From a virus: a stretch of DNA of 64,000 bases. The stretch is from the IMG/VR virus record IMGVR_UViG_3300028864_000019, positions 1 through 64,000 of that record, one strand, 5' to 3'. Below are positions 8,826 through 17,928 of this stretch, piece after piece. The stretch's first letter is position 1. Every line of letters begins with the position of its first letter. The translations under genes were made by a program, and so were the position numbers. The notes below the pieces were generated by a model. It saw nothing but the letters and a program-made list of their open reading frames with translations, made no database searches and was not told the origin of the DNA.

Positions 8826-9098
8826 TTATTTTAGATCCACTATTTTATTCTTAATTAATGTAAATAATTTAATACATTCTTCATTATCTGATAATTGTAA
8901 TGTTAAATTTCCACCATTCTCATAAGAGACTATTCCATCAAAATCATCTCTGAAAAAAGACATATTTACATTATAATCTTGGGTACTTTTTATCTCATTG
9001 ATTTCATAACCTTGATCTGAAATAGCTTTTGCTAATATAATAAGCTTGTTCATATTTGGCATATCAAGACTATTATCAAAATATAATTTATTCATCAT
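8826..9098 (-). CDS. Hypothetical protein (90 aa)
   Basis: Soluble protein beginning MMNKLYFDNSLDMPNMNKL. AAAGGGAG precedes tandem ATGs. It lies between the HNH gene and the membrane peptide in the same array. No family recognised. Confidence 0.7.
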   Translation of the reverse strand: MMNKLYFDNSLDMPNMNKLIILAKAISDQGYEINEIKSTQDYNVNMSFFRDDFDGIVSYENGGNLTLQLSDNEECIKLFTLIKNKIVDLK

Positions 9099-9127
9099 TT
9101 TTTATTTCAACTCCCTTTAATTTGTCA

Positions 9128-9826
9128 TCATATTTCATTTATATTATTTTTGTCCCATTCAAGTTCAATATTCTCTAAATGATTTAATAAAATATCTACT
9201 CTTTCTTTACTATAAAAATCTTGTTTTGGATACCATTCTAAAAAGTCTCCGTCATGTTTCTTAGAATTACATCTTTTACATGCTGGAACTATATTATCTA
9301 AAGTGTATCCTCCACCTTTTATAACTGGAATGAAATGATCGTGTGTTATTGGTAAGTCTTCGCCACAATAACAACATTTATTATCAAATTTATTCTTTAT
9401 GTATTCCCATTGTTCCTCTGTTAAAGTATATGGCAGATTATCTACTCTATCTTTTCTTCTTTTTACTATCACATCCCATTTATCAGGATTTTCCATGCGA
9501 TAATTTTTATGATATTCTCTGAAATATTCTGTATGTTCTTCTCTCCATTTAATAGACTCTAATTTATATTCTTCTATATTTTTTTCGTAATATCTTCGCT
9601 TATTTTCTTTGAAAAATGGTTTAATTTTTTCTTTATTACTTTTATAATATTCTTTGGTTTGTGCTTTTATTTTATCCTTCTTTTCTTGATATCTTTTAGC
9701 ATTATATTCTTTTGTACATTTTTTACAGTTTGGGCTTAAACCATCTTTACAATTTTTATTTCTATCAAAATATTCTGCTGTAGCAGGTATCTTCTCGTTA
9801 CATGTGTAACATACTTTATAAATCAT
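9128..9826 (-). CDS. HNH endonuclease
   Basis: 232 residues. The N-terminus has a zinc-binding C-x2-C...C-x2-C unit (CYTCNEK, PNCKKC). A long Lys/Glu/Tyr-rich helical linker follows, then a C-terminal HNH fold: CCYCGEDL, the HDH motif (ITHDHFIPV), DNIVPACKRCNSKKHD. All HNH catalytic residues and both Cys pairs are visible. Enzymes of this type nick or cut double-stranded DNA and are often free-standing homing endonucleases in phages. Confidence 0.9.
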   Translation of the reverse strand: MIYKVCYTCNEKIPATAEYFDRNKNCKDGLSPNCKKCTKEYNAKRYQEKKDKIKAQTKEYYKSNKEKIKPFFKENKRRYYEKNIEEYKLESIKWREEHTEYFREYHKNYRMENPDKWDVIVKRRKDRVDNLPYTLTEEQWEYIKNKFDNKCCYCGEDLPITHDHFIPVIKGGGYTLDNIVPACKRCNSKKHDGDFLEWYPKQDFYSKERVDILLNHLENIELEWDKNNINEI

Positions 9827-9887
9827 ATACTTTATATTTCTCCTTCGTATTTATTAATTTCCTTTTAAAAACATTATTTTAAGTTAA

Positions 9888-10217
9888 TCATTTATCTTCG
9901 CTTTCTTTAAATTCAACTATTCTTTTATCTCCGTTTTTATAATAAATAATGCAACTATTTCTAAACATTTCTTTTTCTACTTCATCTACGGGTGTACTAT
10001 AAATCATTGGTTCTTCTTTTCCTTCACTATCACTTCCATAAATAACATCCCATCTAGCACCACAACATTCACAAAATTCACTATAATCTTCAGTTATATC
10101 AAACATTTTACTATTTGCTTCATGAACGTTGTCTGCCTCAATAATTAAATATTCTCTTACATTCTCATTTTCTATAAAATATCCACCACTATTATTTTGG
10201 TCATATGTATAAAACAT
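9888..10217 (-). CDS. Hypothetical protein with CxxC (109 aa)
   Basis: Begins MFYTYDQNNSGGYFIENENV and contains EFCECCGARWDVIYG, a pattern found in a widespread family of short phage proteins of unknown role. The start overlaps the end of the next gene upstream by one base, and GGAAGGTG is the ribosome-binding site. Confidence 0.75.
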   Translation of the reverse strand: MFYTYDQNNSGGYFIENENVREYLIIEADNVHEANSKMFDITEDYSEFCECCGARWDVIYGSDSEGKEEPMIYSTPVDEVEKEMFRNSCIIYYKNGDKRIVEFKESEDK

Positions 10218-10639
10218 TAAAATTCACCTTCCTTTAATTGTCTTACAACATCAATTAATTCATTTTCAACATATTCTAAAGTTCTAATTATCCCACGCAT
10301 AGGATATATTGCTTCGATATCTAATATCATTTGTACATCATCATTTTTTCCCAAAAAAGATTTAATTAATTCGAAGTCTTTACCATCACCAGCATGAGCA
10401 CAATCAAATCCTATCCAATAAACAGGTTCTTCGCATTCTACTGGATAACTATTCTCTGAGTATTCAGCATAAGTTAAACCACCATGTACAGAAATATCAA
10501 TCTCATCATAATCTTTACCATATAATTTATGTCCTTTTGGAATTGCTATGTAACCACATCTATGCCCCATATAAATACCTAAAATAACGCATCTAAAACC
10601 ATCTACAATAAAATCTTTTTCTACTTTATAATTTTTCAT
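10217..10639 (-). CDS. Conserved phage protein of unknown function (140 aa)
   Basis: Contains FRCVILGIYMGHRCGYIAIP and WIGFDCAHAGDGKD, a recognisable signature of a family seen in many Firmicute phages; no activity is established. GAAGGAG precedes the ATG. It overlaps the downstream gene by one base. Confidence 0.75.
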   Translation of the reverse strand: MKNYKVEKDFIVDGFRCVILGIYMGHRCGYIAIPKGHKLYGKDYDEIDISVHGGLTYAEYSENSYPVECEEPVYWIGFDCAHAGDGKDFELIKSFLGKNDDVQMILDIEAIYPMRGIIRTLEYVENELIDVVRQLKEGEF

Positions 10640-10641
10640 AA

Positions 10642-11025
10642 TTACATTTCTCCTTCTTCTAATAATTCAAAGTCTACACCTTCAGAATAATATCCATTTG
10701 ACTCACCATACCATTTAATATCAACATATCCTTTGACAGTAGCTAATTTATAAAATGTCCATGTAAAACTTTCATTCCATTCTTCATCTTTAGGATTATC
10801 TAAACTAGTTGATTCTTCAGCCATTTCTATAGGTGTTCCAATTAAATCGTCTAAATTCCCATTTATATCATCTATAGTTACACTTTCACAACAATCTTGC
10901 CAATGATACATTTTATATGTAATACCCTCATTAGTATAAAACATCATTTCATCTTTTTCTTTTGAAACTTCAATATTAGTTAATATCTTTCCTATTAAAT
11001 CTTTAAATTCTGCACATCTACTCAT
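10642..11025 (-). CDS. DUF7448-like protein
   Basis: 127 residues. The GITYKMYHWQDCCESVTIDD and DLIGTPIEMAEE segments match the DUF7448 pattern (a conserved histidine and a paired cysteine, then an acidic strand). Found in phages and bacteria, no known activity. It sits two bases upstream of the 10217-10639 gene, and the pair may act together. Confidence 0.72.
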   Translation of the reverse strand: MSRCAEFKDLIGKILTNIEVSKEKDEMMFYTNEGITYKMYHWQDCCESVTIDDINGNLDDLIGTPIEMAEESTSLDNPKDEEWNESFTWTFYKLATVKGYVDIKWYGESNGYYSEGVDFELLEEGEM

Positions 11026-11078
11026 TTTATATATCCCCTTTAAATTATATTATTTATTTTAATTTATTAATAATTTAT

Positions 11079-11399
11079 TTATTGTCTTTTCATCCATTCT
11101 ATAAATCTTTCAACTATTTCTTCTTCAAATGCATAAGGATTAACATCTTGACTCCAATTTGTAAATAGTTCATCTAATTGCATCTCAGGATATTTAGCTA
11201 TCATTTGTATATTAGTTGAATAAGCAATGGAAATATCTTTCTTTTGTTCTTCTATAAACTTTTCAACCAAAGGTAATTCTGATTTACTAACCCACTTAAT
11301 CCATTTACCACAGACATTACAATATAATCCTGTTTGACTTCCATTTGACTTTATAAACAAATCCATACTTCCACATTTTTCACACGCATAATTTTTCAT
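11079..11399 (-). CDS. Zinc-ribbon protein (106 aa)
   Basis: The N-terminus has CEKCGSMDLFIKSNG...CNVCGKW, two CxxC knuckles 18-20 residues apart. A helical charged C-terminal half follows. Likely a nucleic-acid or protein adaptor. The leader carries a full 14-bp AATAAATTAATATA motif at 11432-11445. Confidence 0.75.
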   Translation of the reverse strand: MKNYACEKCGSMDLFIKSNGSQTGLYCNVCGKWIKWVSKSELPLVEKFIEEQKKDISIAYSTNIQMIAKYPEMQLDELFTNWSQDVNPYAFEEEIVERFIEWMKRQ

Positions 11400-11480
11400 A
11401 ATTATTTATTCTCCTTTATTTCATTGTTTTTTATATTAATTTATTAGCATTCTTTTAAAATCAAGATTTGAACAACTTTT

Positions 11481-12197
11481 TTATTCTTGATATTCAATAA
11501 ACACTTCATCGTTACTATATTCTTCATCTAGTTCTATTTTTGAATATGTTTGATTTATATTCATCATATACATATCAAACTTCTTTAAGTATCTTAATGA
11601 TTTTAGATCACTTGTCTTTTTCCATTCTAATCTAAATTCTTTATCATACTTCTTCCATCGAGTAATCATGAACTCTACATTTAGTTCTTCATCTTCTTCG
11701 CAGGTAAATGTAACAATATAGTTTTCATAGTCACTCCAATCACTATTTACAAGTTCTGCACCTAAGCTTGTATTTATATATCCACCTTCATAGTCATAAT
11801 TATCAATTTTATCTTTATCTATTTCTTTTTCACAATATTCCTGCCACTTTTTATAAATGTCTGTAACAGCTATTTTGTTCGGAATGTTTTCTGTTGTCAT
11901 TAACTCTTTAAAATTCTCTAACATATTTTTATTTTCTAATGCTGAGTTCTTTAATACATCTACTAAAACACTATCTAATTTTGATATGTATTTGCTATAA
12001 TCATAGTTTTCTAAATAAGGTATCATTACTGCTTTTACCTTTGATTCTATAACTTTTTTAACTTCCCCATTCCAGCCAAACATATCTTCAAGTGCCTTAG
12101 TTACACTCTCTTCTAATTTTTGAGCTATTACCTTTTCTATTACACCCTTTTCTAATTCTTTTGATATACAATCTTTTAAACTATTTTCTAAATTCAT
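11481..12197 (-). CDS. Hypothetical helical acidic protein (238 aa)
   Basis: The N-terminal 120 residues are amphipathic helices (SLKDCISKELEKGVIEKVIA), followed by a beta-rich acidic half. No membrane segment. Family not recognised. The leader shows the shared TTTTAAAAGGAAAT box. Confidence 0.7.
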   Translation of the reverse strand: MNLENSLKDCISKELEKGVIEKVIAQKLEESVTKALEDMFGWNGEVKKVIESKVKAVMIPYLENYDYSKYISKLDSVLVDVLKNSALENKNMLENFKELMTTENIPNKIAVTDIYKKWQEYCEKEIDKDKIDNYDYEGGYINTSLGAELVNSDWSDYENYIVTFTCEEDEELNVEFMITRWKKYDKEFRLEWKKTSDLKSLRYLKKFDMYMMNINQTYSKIELDEEYSNDEVFIEYQE

Positions 12198-12253
12198 TTC
12201 ATTCTCTCCTTTATTTATTTATTTCCTTTTAAAATTTCCATTTACTTCCATTT

Positions 12254-12838
12254 TCACACCAAGTTTGTAGTTCTTTTAACTATATCTGTTAAATTATTGA
12301 TTATTTCTTTTAATTCTTCTATAGTATATTGCAGTGTATCATTGTTGCTTTTTGATTCTATAAGTTTTATTTCGATGTTAGAAATTTTATTATAGTTATC
12401 ATTTATTTGACAATTTAAAGCTTGATTATTTATGATATGTTTTTTTATCTCTTCTTTTAAAATTGTGACATTAGTAATTTCCTCATTTAAATTTTTTATA
12501 TCTGTTTTAAGTTTTTCAATTTCTCCATATTGTTCAAGTATTATACTATTGTTACTAAAATTATGTTGTTTGTCTACTTTTGAGACTAATTTAATATTTT
12601 CTAATTCATCTCTTAGTTGTCTACTTTCATTATAATATTTAATTGAATTATTTTGTAAATCTTCATTTTCTCTTTCTGATGCTTCATTGATTTTTCTTAG
12701 TTCCTCGGTTTCTTTTTTATAGTGTTTTAATTCTTCTTTTAGTTCATTTATTCTAACAGTTTTTCGATCTATTATTTCTAAGTCGTCAATATGTTGACTT
12801 GCATAATCTTTTAATTTTTCTTCTTGTTCAGTATTCAT
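12254..12838 (-). CDS. Coiled-coil protein (194 aa)
   Basis: Almost entirely heptad-repeat coiled coil, rich in Glu, Lys, Asn and Leu (EELRKINEASERENEDL). No enzymatic motif. Probably an oligomeric scaffold or DNA-associated structural protein; function cannot be inferred further. Confidence 0.7.
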   Translation of the reverse strand: MNTEQEEKLKDYASQHIDDLEIIDRKTVRINELKEELKHYKKETEELRKINEASERENEDLQNNSIKYYNESRQLRDELENIKLVSKVDKQHNFSNNSIILEQYGEIEKLKTDIKNLNEEITNVTILKEEIKKHIINNQALNCQINDNYNKISNIEIKLIESKSNNDTLQYTIEELKEIINNLTDIVKRTTNLV

Positions 12839-12877
12839 AAAATCCTATCCCCTCATAATTAATTTAATTTATTTGCT

Positions 12878-13156
12878 TTATTCAAATTCCCAACCATTCT
12901 CACAACAATTTTCTAAACCTTTTAATATGTATATAACATTATGTACCAATACCTCTTTAGCAAAAGCTTGACTCATTGGTATGTCGCCTAAGTTATTTTC
13001 CTGTTCTTCTTTTTGTTTCTCCCACATGATGTTTCTTCCATAATTTCTTGTATGTATTCTATTAATTACTTGCCATATGTATGCTTGATCTTGACTATAC
13101 TTATTACAGAACTCTTCAATTCTCTCTTGAAGAAATTCTCCACTACACATTGTCAT
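12878..13156 (-). CDS. Hypothetical protein (92 aa)
   Basis: Begins MTMCSGEFLQERIEEF. Contains ARNY-like RNYGRNIMWEKQKE and a C-terminal helix ending NCCENGWEFE. AAGGAG precedes the first ATG. No family recognised. Confidence 0.7.
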   Translation of the reverse strand: MTMCSGEFLQERIEEFCNKYSQDQAYIWQVINRIHTRNYGRNIMWEKQKEEQENNLGDIPMSQAFAKEVLVHNVIYILKGLENCCENGWEFE

Positions 13157-13254
13157 ATTTTCATTTCTCCTTATATATCTTTCTCATTTTCTTTTAATTT
13201 ATCTTTTGTTCCTCAATTTAATATTATATGTAATGCGATCTTCTTACTAACTAA

Positions 13255-13449
13255 TTACTTTTTGTTCTTAACTTCATAATAGCTTTTCCCGAATTTTTTA
13301 ACGATTCTTCCTGAGTATTCATACAAACCATCTACTATATTATTTTCTAACTCATGTAAGTTAACATCCAATAATAAAGTCTTTTTACTTTCCTTCACTC
13401 TCTTTGTAAAATCAATTACAACCTTTTTCTTATTCTTATTATTTGCCAT
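13255..13449 (-). CDS. Small basic protein (64 aa)
   Basis: N-terminus MANNKNKKKVVIDFTKRVKE is highly basic, suggesting nucleic-acid binding. It has its own strong promoter (13507-13535), unlike most neighbours, and GAAGGAATG ribosome-binding sequence. Role unknown. Confidence 0.7.
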   Translation of the reverse strand: MANNKNKKKVVIDFTKRVKESKKTLLLDVNLHELENNIVDGLYEYSGRIVKKFGKSYYEVKNKK

Positions 13450-13506
13450 TTTAACATTCCTTCTTTCATTTATTATTTTATTAATTTGTTTCCTTGGTAC
13501 TACTTA

Positions 13507-13535
13507 AGTATATTCCCAATAATTTCATGTGTCAA
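13507..13535 (-). promoter_or_regulatory. Sigma-A promoter for 13255-13449
   Basis: Minus strand TTGACA, 17-nt spacer, TATACT. A full AACAAATTAATATA motif (13546-13559) lies 10 nt upstream of the -35. Confidence 0.8.
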
Positions 13536-13598
13536 CATTTATTTATATATTAATTTGTTATTTTAAATTATTGTCTTAAAATTAAATTTTTATTTAGA

Positions 13599-13913
13599 CT
13601 ATAATTCTCTTCCACACATAGGACAGTATTTTATTTGTTTCCCAAACAATGAATAATCAACAGAATTGCCGACAACGCTATCTTCAAGATAGTTACATGA
13701 GTTTATCACTACATAATAGTCACCTTTATCATTTATCATTAATGGTTTTTTATCCCATTCCTTAACTTCACAGTATTCACATTTTGATTTAATATTATTA
13801 TCTAAGTTATCATCAATTATTTCAATAGATATTGTCTTGTTGCTATCCTTTTGGTTTGCTCTTTTTTCTAAATCTAAATATTCCTCATATGATAATGTTA
13901 TTAATTTTTCCAT
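13599..13913 (-). CDS. Zinc-ribbon protein (104 aa)
   Basis: Begins MEKLITLSYEEYLDLEKRAN. It has CEYCEVKEWDKKPL and a C-terminal CPMCGREL, the two halves of a treble-clef/zinc ribbon separated by a beta-rich insert, a layout common in short phage proteins. TTGGAGG precedes the ATG at 13913, preferred over the ATG at 13952. Confidence 0.75.
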   Translation of the reverse strand: MEKLITLSYEEYLDLEKRANQKDSNKTISIEIIDDNLDNNIKSKCEYCEVKEWDKKPLMINDKGDYYVVINSCNYLEDSVVGNSVDYSLFGKQIKYCPMCGREL

Positions 13914-13995
13914 ATACTTTCCTCCAATAATATATAATTTTATTATTTTCATACAAAGCTAAAGGTTTAAATGCTTGTCTCCATTTTAAATATCA

Positions 13996-14010
13996 AGGGC
14001 AGTTTGCCCT
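13996..14010 (-). terminator. GC-rich hairpin after 14015-14431
   Basis: AGGGCA and TGCCCT form a 6-bp GC-rich stem with a 3-nt loop immediately downstream of the stop codon. The following U-tract is weak (TTGATATTT), so this may be an imperfect terminator or a 3'-end protecting hairpin. Confidence 0.6.
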
Positions 14011-14014
14011 AGTT

Positions 14015-14431
14015 TCAACTATTAAACCATTTCACTAATTCTTTTTGCCTATCGCATCCAAACAAAGGTTTTTGATACATATTTTCTATTCCATATACTG
14101 TGAATTTGTTTTTCTCAAACCCACTTTTTATATTGACTTCATATACAATTTCACCACTAGTAATATTTGATATTTTAAATGAATCATATAGTGGGTGAGA
14201 TATTGGACAGTGATTTCTAAATAGAATACATTGAGTATCTAATCCTATCTTTGGAGAATCTTTGATTTTTCTTATTATATTGCTCATATAATAAGTTTTA
14301 TTTCTTAATGATGTATCTCTGCAAAACCAATCATACCAACCTGCATAACATTGAGTCGCTTTATCTTTTTCGTTAAATTCTCCATTATTAAAATTTTCAA
14401 TCCATTGCCTTACATTCATTATATTTCCCAT
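14015..14431 (-). CDS. Hypothetical protein, paralogue of 61557-61946
   Basis: 138 residues with NVRQWIENFNNGEF, QCYAGWYDWFCRD, and C-terminal LVKWFNS. The protein at 61557-61946 shares NQWIEKFNNGDF, DAGWFDWNCKD, MGNIIK and LIEWFNN at the same positions. The conserved Trp/Asp/Cys pattern hints at a ligand site. GGAGG lies 6 nt before the ATG. Confidence 0.82.
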   Translation of the reverse strand: MGNIMNVRQWIENFNNGEFNEKDKATQCYAGWYDWFCRDTSLRNKTYYMSNIIRKIKDSPKIGLDTQCILFRNHCPISHPLYDSFKISNITSGEIVYEVNIKSGFEKNKFTVYGIENMYQKPLFGCDRQKELVKWFNS

Positions 14432-14514
14432 ATAATACCTCCTAAATATATATCATTATTATGACCATATCTTTAGTAAGATATACTATTTGTAGAATTG
14501 ATAAAAGTAATAAT

Positions 14515-14880
14515 TTATTTAGTTCTCATTGATTTGCCAACTTCATCAAATTTCTTTAAAGTTTCTAAATCCATTTTATATATACTTAATCGGATTGAAT
14601 CTTTTAATTCATCTATTTCACACTTTAAATCTTGGTTATATAAAGAATCTTCTAACCATAGTTTTCCTTCATCTGAATCTAAAAATGCTTGTACTTTTTT
14701 AAATCCATCTCCTCTTTTAACGCCAGCTTTTTCTTTAATATCGTACATTCCAATATTATATGTATATCCTCTTTCATTTAAATCACTATCTTGAAACCAT
14801 ACATTTAATTCATAGTAACTGCAATAGTATTTGCAACTTGCACTAACTTTAGCTTTTATTATTTTATAATTGTCTCTCAT
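14515..14880 (-). CDS. Hypothetical protein (121 aa)
   Basis: Begins MRDNYKIIKAKVSASCKYYC; beta-rich N-terminal half and helical C-terminal half. The leader carries TTTTAATAGGAGTTAATAA, a clear copy of the leader box. No family recognised. Confidence 0.7.
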   Translation of the reverse strand: MRDNYKIIKAKVSASCKYYCSYYELNVWFQDSDLNERGYTYNIGMYDIKEKAGVKRGDGFKKVQAFLDSDEGKLWLEDSLYNQDLKCEIDELKDSIRLSIYKMDLETLKKFDEVGKSMRTK

Positions 14881-14944
14881 TTTTATATTTCCTTTCTTAT
14901 TTTAATTTATTAACTCCTATTAAAAGAAGTATTTTAACATAATT

Positions 14945-15634
14945 TTACAATTTGCTAACTTCATTAAACAATTTGTTATAGCTTTCTAAATATTTATCTT
15001 TAAATTCTGCTTTATAAAATTTATTAATTTCTTCATTCATTCCATCTTTATCACCTTTAAACAATAATTCAAATATACTTTTACGTTCTTCCCAGTTACT
15101 AAATAGTATATAGAATTCTCCATTTCTATTAAATGAACTATCAAATCCTATTTTATCAAACAAATATAAAATAGTGCCACTTGATAACCCCTCCTCATAA
15201 TTATTATTAAAATTATCCTTGATCCATTTTAAATCCGTATTTATTTTATGTAATTTATCAGAAGTTTCTTTGGCTTGTTTCAATAAATGTTCTCCACCTT
15301 CTTCTATAAACTCCAATTCACTTTCATGCTTCCAAGCCAATGAACCACCAGTATCTAAAAATATAATAGAATAATCCTTTCTATTATTCCCCCAGTATAA
15401 GTCTGCATAAGATCCTTCTATTATTGCCAATCTGCCAGCATTATTATCAATTTCAATTTCTTCATGCTCTCCATTCGTATTCATAGACCATATAGTGTGA
15501 CCTTTTAGTAACTTTACTAGATTACCTCTTTTAAATTTTTGTTTATTTATATTTTTAGGGATATCTATTGTTTCTAAATTACTAAGTATAATTTCTTCTT
15601 CTCCTGTAGTTTTATCAATCATTGTTAGTTTCAT
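14945..15634 (-). CDS. Hypothetical protein (229 aa)
   Basis: The N-terminal 110 residues look beta-barrel-like, with KFKRGNLVKLLKGHTIWSMN resembling an SH3-like fold; the C-terminal half is helical. No catalytic motif. The leader box TTTTAATAGGAGTTAAATAA precedes AAAGGAG. Confidence 0.7.
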   Translation of the reverse strand: MKLTMIDKTTGEEEIILSNLETIDIPKNINKQKFKRGNLVKLLKGHTIWSMNTNGEHEEIEIDNNAGRLAIIEGSYADLYWGNNRKDYSIIFLDTGGSLAWKHESELEFIEEGGEHLLKQAKETSDKLHKINTDLKWIKDNFNNNYEEGLSSGTILYLFDKIGFDSSFNRNGEFYILFSNWEERKSIFELLFKGDKDGMNEEINKFYKAEFKDKYLESYNKLFNEVSKL

Positions 15635-15688
15635 AATAATTTCTCCTTTATATTTTTAATTTATTTAACTCCTATTAAAATGACAATC

Positions 15689-16249
15689 TTACTTACTTTC
15701 TAGTTCCATCCAATTAGTGTTTTCTAATATATTATATAATCTTTCTACTTGTGGACTTCTCCAAGCCGTCATTGCATATGTATGTGGTTTATTATAATGA
15801 TGTTTATTTCTTTCTATATGTTCTCTACATTCCCTAAGAGTTAGAAACATTGTATCTTGTGCTATTTCTTCTCTTTCTCTATAATTACAAATAGAATATC
15901 TTTTATAATCATATTTCTCTAGAAAGTCTTTAATTTTTGATATGTCTGTAATATAAAATTCATTATCATCTTCACAAACTATTTCTAAATCACCAAAATT
16001 ACATTCACATTTTGTTATCATTTCGAAGTTTTCTTTTAACCATACTGATAAATCTTCTAGTTCCCCTTCAAATACATTTTCACATGAATCAGTATCATAA
16101 ATACATACTCCATCTACACTATCGTCAACCCAGTAATCTCTTACAGTTTGCATTACTACCCAAAATCTTGGATTCGCTTGACAAACTGTATCTTGAGTTA
16201 GCATTTCATGTTGTAATTCTTTTAAAAACTCTATATCTTCTTTATTCAT
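15689..16249 (-). CDS. Conserved phage-type hypothetical protein (186 aa)
   Basis: Contains NPRFWVVMQTVRDYWVDD and a C-terminal MFLTLRECREHIERNKHHYN followed by AMTAWRSPQVERLY. This His-rich tail is a recurrent feature of a Firmicute phage protein family of unknown role. AAGGAGG precedes the ATG. Confidence 0.72.
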   Translation of the reverse strand: MNKEDIEFLKELQHEMLTQDTVCQANPRFWVVMQTVRDYWVDDSVDGVCIYDTDSCENVFEGELEDLSVWLKENFEMITKCECNFGDLEIVCEDDNEFYITDISKIKDFLEKYDYKRYSICNYREREEIAQDTMFLTLRECREHIERNKHHYNKPHTYAMTAWRSPQVERLYNILENTNWMELESK

Positions 16250-16264
16250 TTAATTTATTCCTCC

Positions 16265-16414
16265 TTAATATCTAATATAACCTACTACACCAGTTTGAAT
16301 ATTCTTAACCTTATAATCATAACAATCTTTACTTATGTATTCATATTTATTACTATCATATCCTTGTACCTGTAAGAATAATTTAAATTGTTCTGACATT
16401 ATTGATTTCTTCAT
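16265..16414 (-). CDS. Hypothetical small protein (49 aa)
   Basis: Direct translation gives a frame beginning MKKSIMSEQFKLFLQVQGYD and ending GVVGYIRY, filling the gap between its neighbours, with GAAGGTGAGG before the ATG. No family recognised. Confidence 0.6.
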   Translation of the reverse strand: MKKSIMSEQFKLFLQVQGYDSNKYEYISKDCYDYKVKNIQTGVVGYIRY

Positions 16415-16435
16415 AATTCCTCACCTTCTTTTAAT

Positions 16436-16753
16436 TTATTTATATACTTCACAACAACGATATATAAAGCTATTTCCACCAATTAATAAATTTAATATAT
16501 CAATTTTATAATTATCAAATTTATTTTTAATACAATTATCTTCATAATATAATGCATTCCCTATTACTTCTCCATTTATATAATTTACTGGATACTTTAT
16601 TATACCAATTTCATATTCTTTATCTTTATCAATTAATATTATTGGTACTCCTATAAAGGTATTCAATGAATTTAAAATAAATTCTTTAGTTATAACTAAT
16701 CCATCATCAGTTTGTATCCCTTCTTTCATTAAAACCATTTTTATTTCTCTCAT
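16436..16753 (-). CDS. Hypothetical protein (105 aa)
   Basis: Contains KEFILNSLNTFIGVPIILID and a repeated Ile/Asn beta pattern, reminiscent of the head of phage prohead-protease-like or DUF2213-type proteins (G-V-P-I motif), but too short to be one. TAGGAG precedes the ATG. Assignment uncertain. Confidence 0.6.
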   Translation of the reverse strand: MREIKMVLMKEGIQTDDGLVITKEFILNSLNTFIGVPIILIDKDKEYEIGIIKYPVNYINGEVIGNALYYEDNCIKNKFDNYKIDILNLLIGGNSFIYRCCEVYK

Positions 16754-16796
16754 TTACTTATCTCCTATCTTTTTAGATTCTTCATTTTATTATAAT

Positions 16797-17168
16797 TTAA
16801 TTTATTTTTAAAAATTCTTTTATTTCATCGACAGTAAAGGTATATTCAAAACAATTATATGAGTTATTTAAATAAAACCCCAATAAAATGTGGTTGTTGC
16901 TGTGGATACCCTTTCCTCCATATTTTACTTTATTAAACAATTTAACTCTTAATGGTAATCTACTTTTAATTAAGTTTATACAAATGTTAATAGTTAGTTT
17001 TCCATAGATTTCGTGTGTTTCGGCTTCTATTTTTTCTATTCGTTCTTTTCTATTCAATATTTCCTGCTCTAATTCATTTCTTATAGCATAATACATTTTA
17101 TCAAAATCATTAGATATTAATTTTAAATTATTCTTAAAATCATTTTTCAATTCTTCACTTCTATCCAT
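16797..17168 (-). CDS. Hypothetical protein (123 aa)
   Basis: N-terminal half is a charged helix (MDRSEELKNDFKNNLKLI); the second half is beta-rich. The ATG at 17168 follows AAGGAGG, which places the start inside the longer open frame. No family recognised. Confidence 0.68.
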   Translation of the reverse strand: MDRSEELKNDFKNNLKLISNDFDKMYYAIRNELEQEILNRKERIEKIEAETHEIYGKLTINICINLIKSRLPLRVKLFNKVKYGGKGIHSNNHILLGFYLNNSYNCFEYTFTVDEIKEFLKIN

Positions 17169-17241
17169 TATTATTCCTCCTTCCAAGCCTTTAAAATGGC
17201 TCTTTTAATTATTCTTCTAATATAAATATTGTTAATTATTT

Positions 17242-17490
17242 CTAATCTTCCATCTCTAACCTTTCTTCAATCTGAAATAAAATAGCATTTGCACTTGCTT
17301 CATAATTGTATGCTTCTTGCTGAAGGTCTTTTATATCGAAATCAGTTATTTTATCTGAATACTTTTCAATTACCTCTTGTAATTGTTCTTTACTTAAACT
17401 TTTAGTAATATTTTCAGAATCAGATAAAGCCATAGTTGAATTTGCTATAATTTCTAATGTTTTTAATAATTCTCTTTGATTTTTATTCAA
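17242..17490 (-). CDS. Hypothetical small helical protein (82 aa), UUG start
   Basis: Helical, beginning MNKNQRELLKTLEIIANSTM when the TTG at 17490 is decoded as Met. GAGGTG lies 8 nt before this TTG and no better start is present. No family recognised. Confidence 0.68.
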   Translation of the reverse strand: MNKNQRELLKTLEIIANSTMALSDSENITKSLSKEQLQEVIEKYSDKITDFDIKDLQQEAYNYEASANAILFQIEERLEMED

Positions 17491-17541
17491 TTTATTATCA
17501 CCTCTTATTTTTAATGATATATATAATATTCTACAATAGTT

Positions 17542-17835
17542 TTATTTATTAATACAATAATTGCATATACACTCATTATTATCACGATTGTAATTAATAT
17601 TATTATCAAAACAATTATAACAAATCATTTTACCACATTTATCACATTTTGTTAATTCTTCTAAATAAAATGAATCATTACAAATTGAACAATGTTCTGT
17701 TCTTGGTAATTCGTCAATAATAATTTTTAGTTTTAAATTTGTATAATCATAAAGTACTGAATCTAATTTTTCACCATTCACTTTCCAACAATTATCAGAC
17801 TTACAATACTCTAAATTACCTTTTAATATTCTCAT
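17542..17835 (-). CDS. Zinc-finger protein, RING/FYVE-like (97 aa)
   Basis: C-terminal half has CSICNDSFYLEELTKCDKCG followed by CYNCF and CICNYC: four CxxC pairs as in a two-zinc cross-brace (RING/FYVE-like) fold. Such folds mediate protein contacts; no E3 activity is implied in bacteria. GGGAGG precedes the ATG. Confidence 0.72.
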   Translation of the reverse strand: MRILKGNLEYCKSDNCWKVNGEKLDSVLYDYTNLKLKIIIDELPRTEHCSICNDSFYLEELTKCDKCGKMICYNCFDNNINYNRDNNECICNYCINK

Positions 17836-17928
17836 AAAATGATAACCTCCCTTATTTTTTATATTTTATTTTCTTCCTACAAAAGAACTATCCCATTCTT
17901 TACAAGTTGAACATGTCTCCTATTTATA

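Noticed and set aside
16436-16753. Phage prohead protease
   Set aside because: Only a short I-G-V-P-I-like segment matches; length and catalytic residues do not fit.
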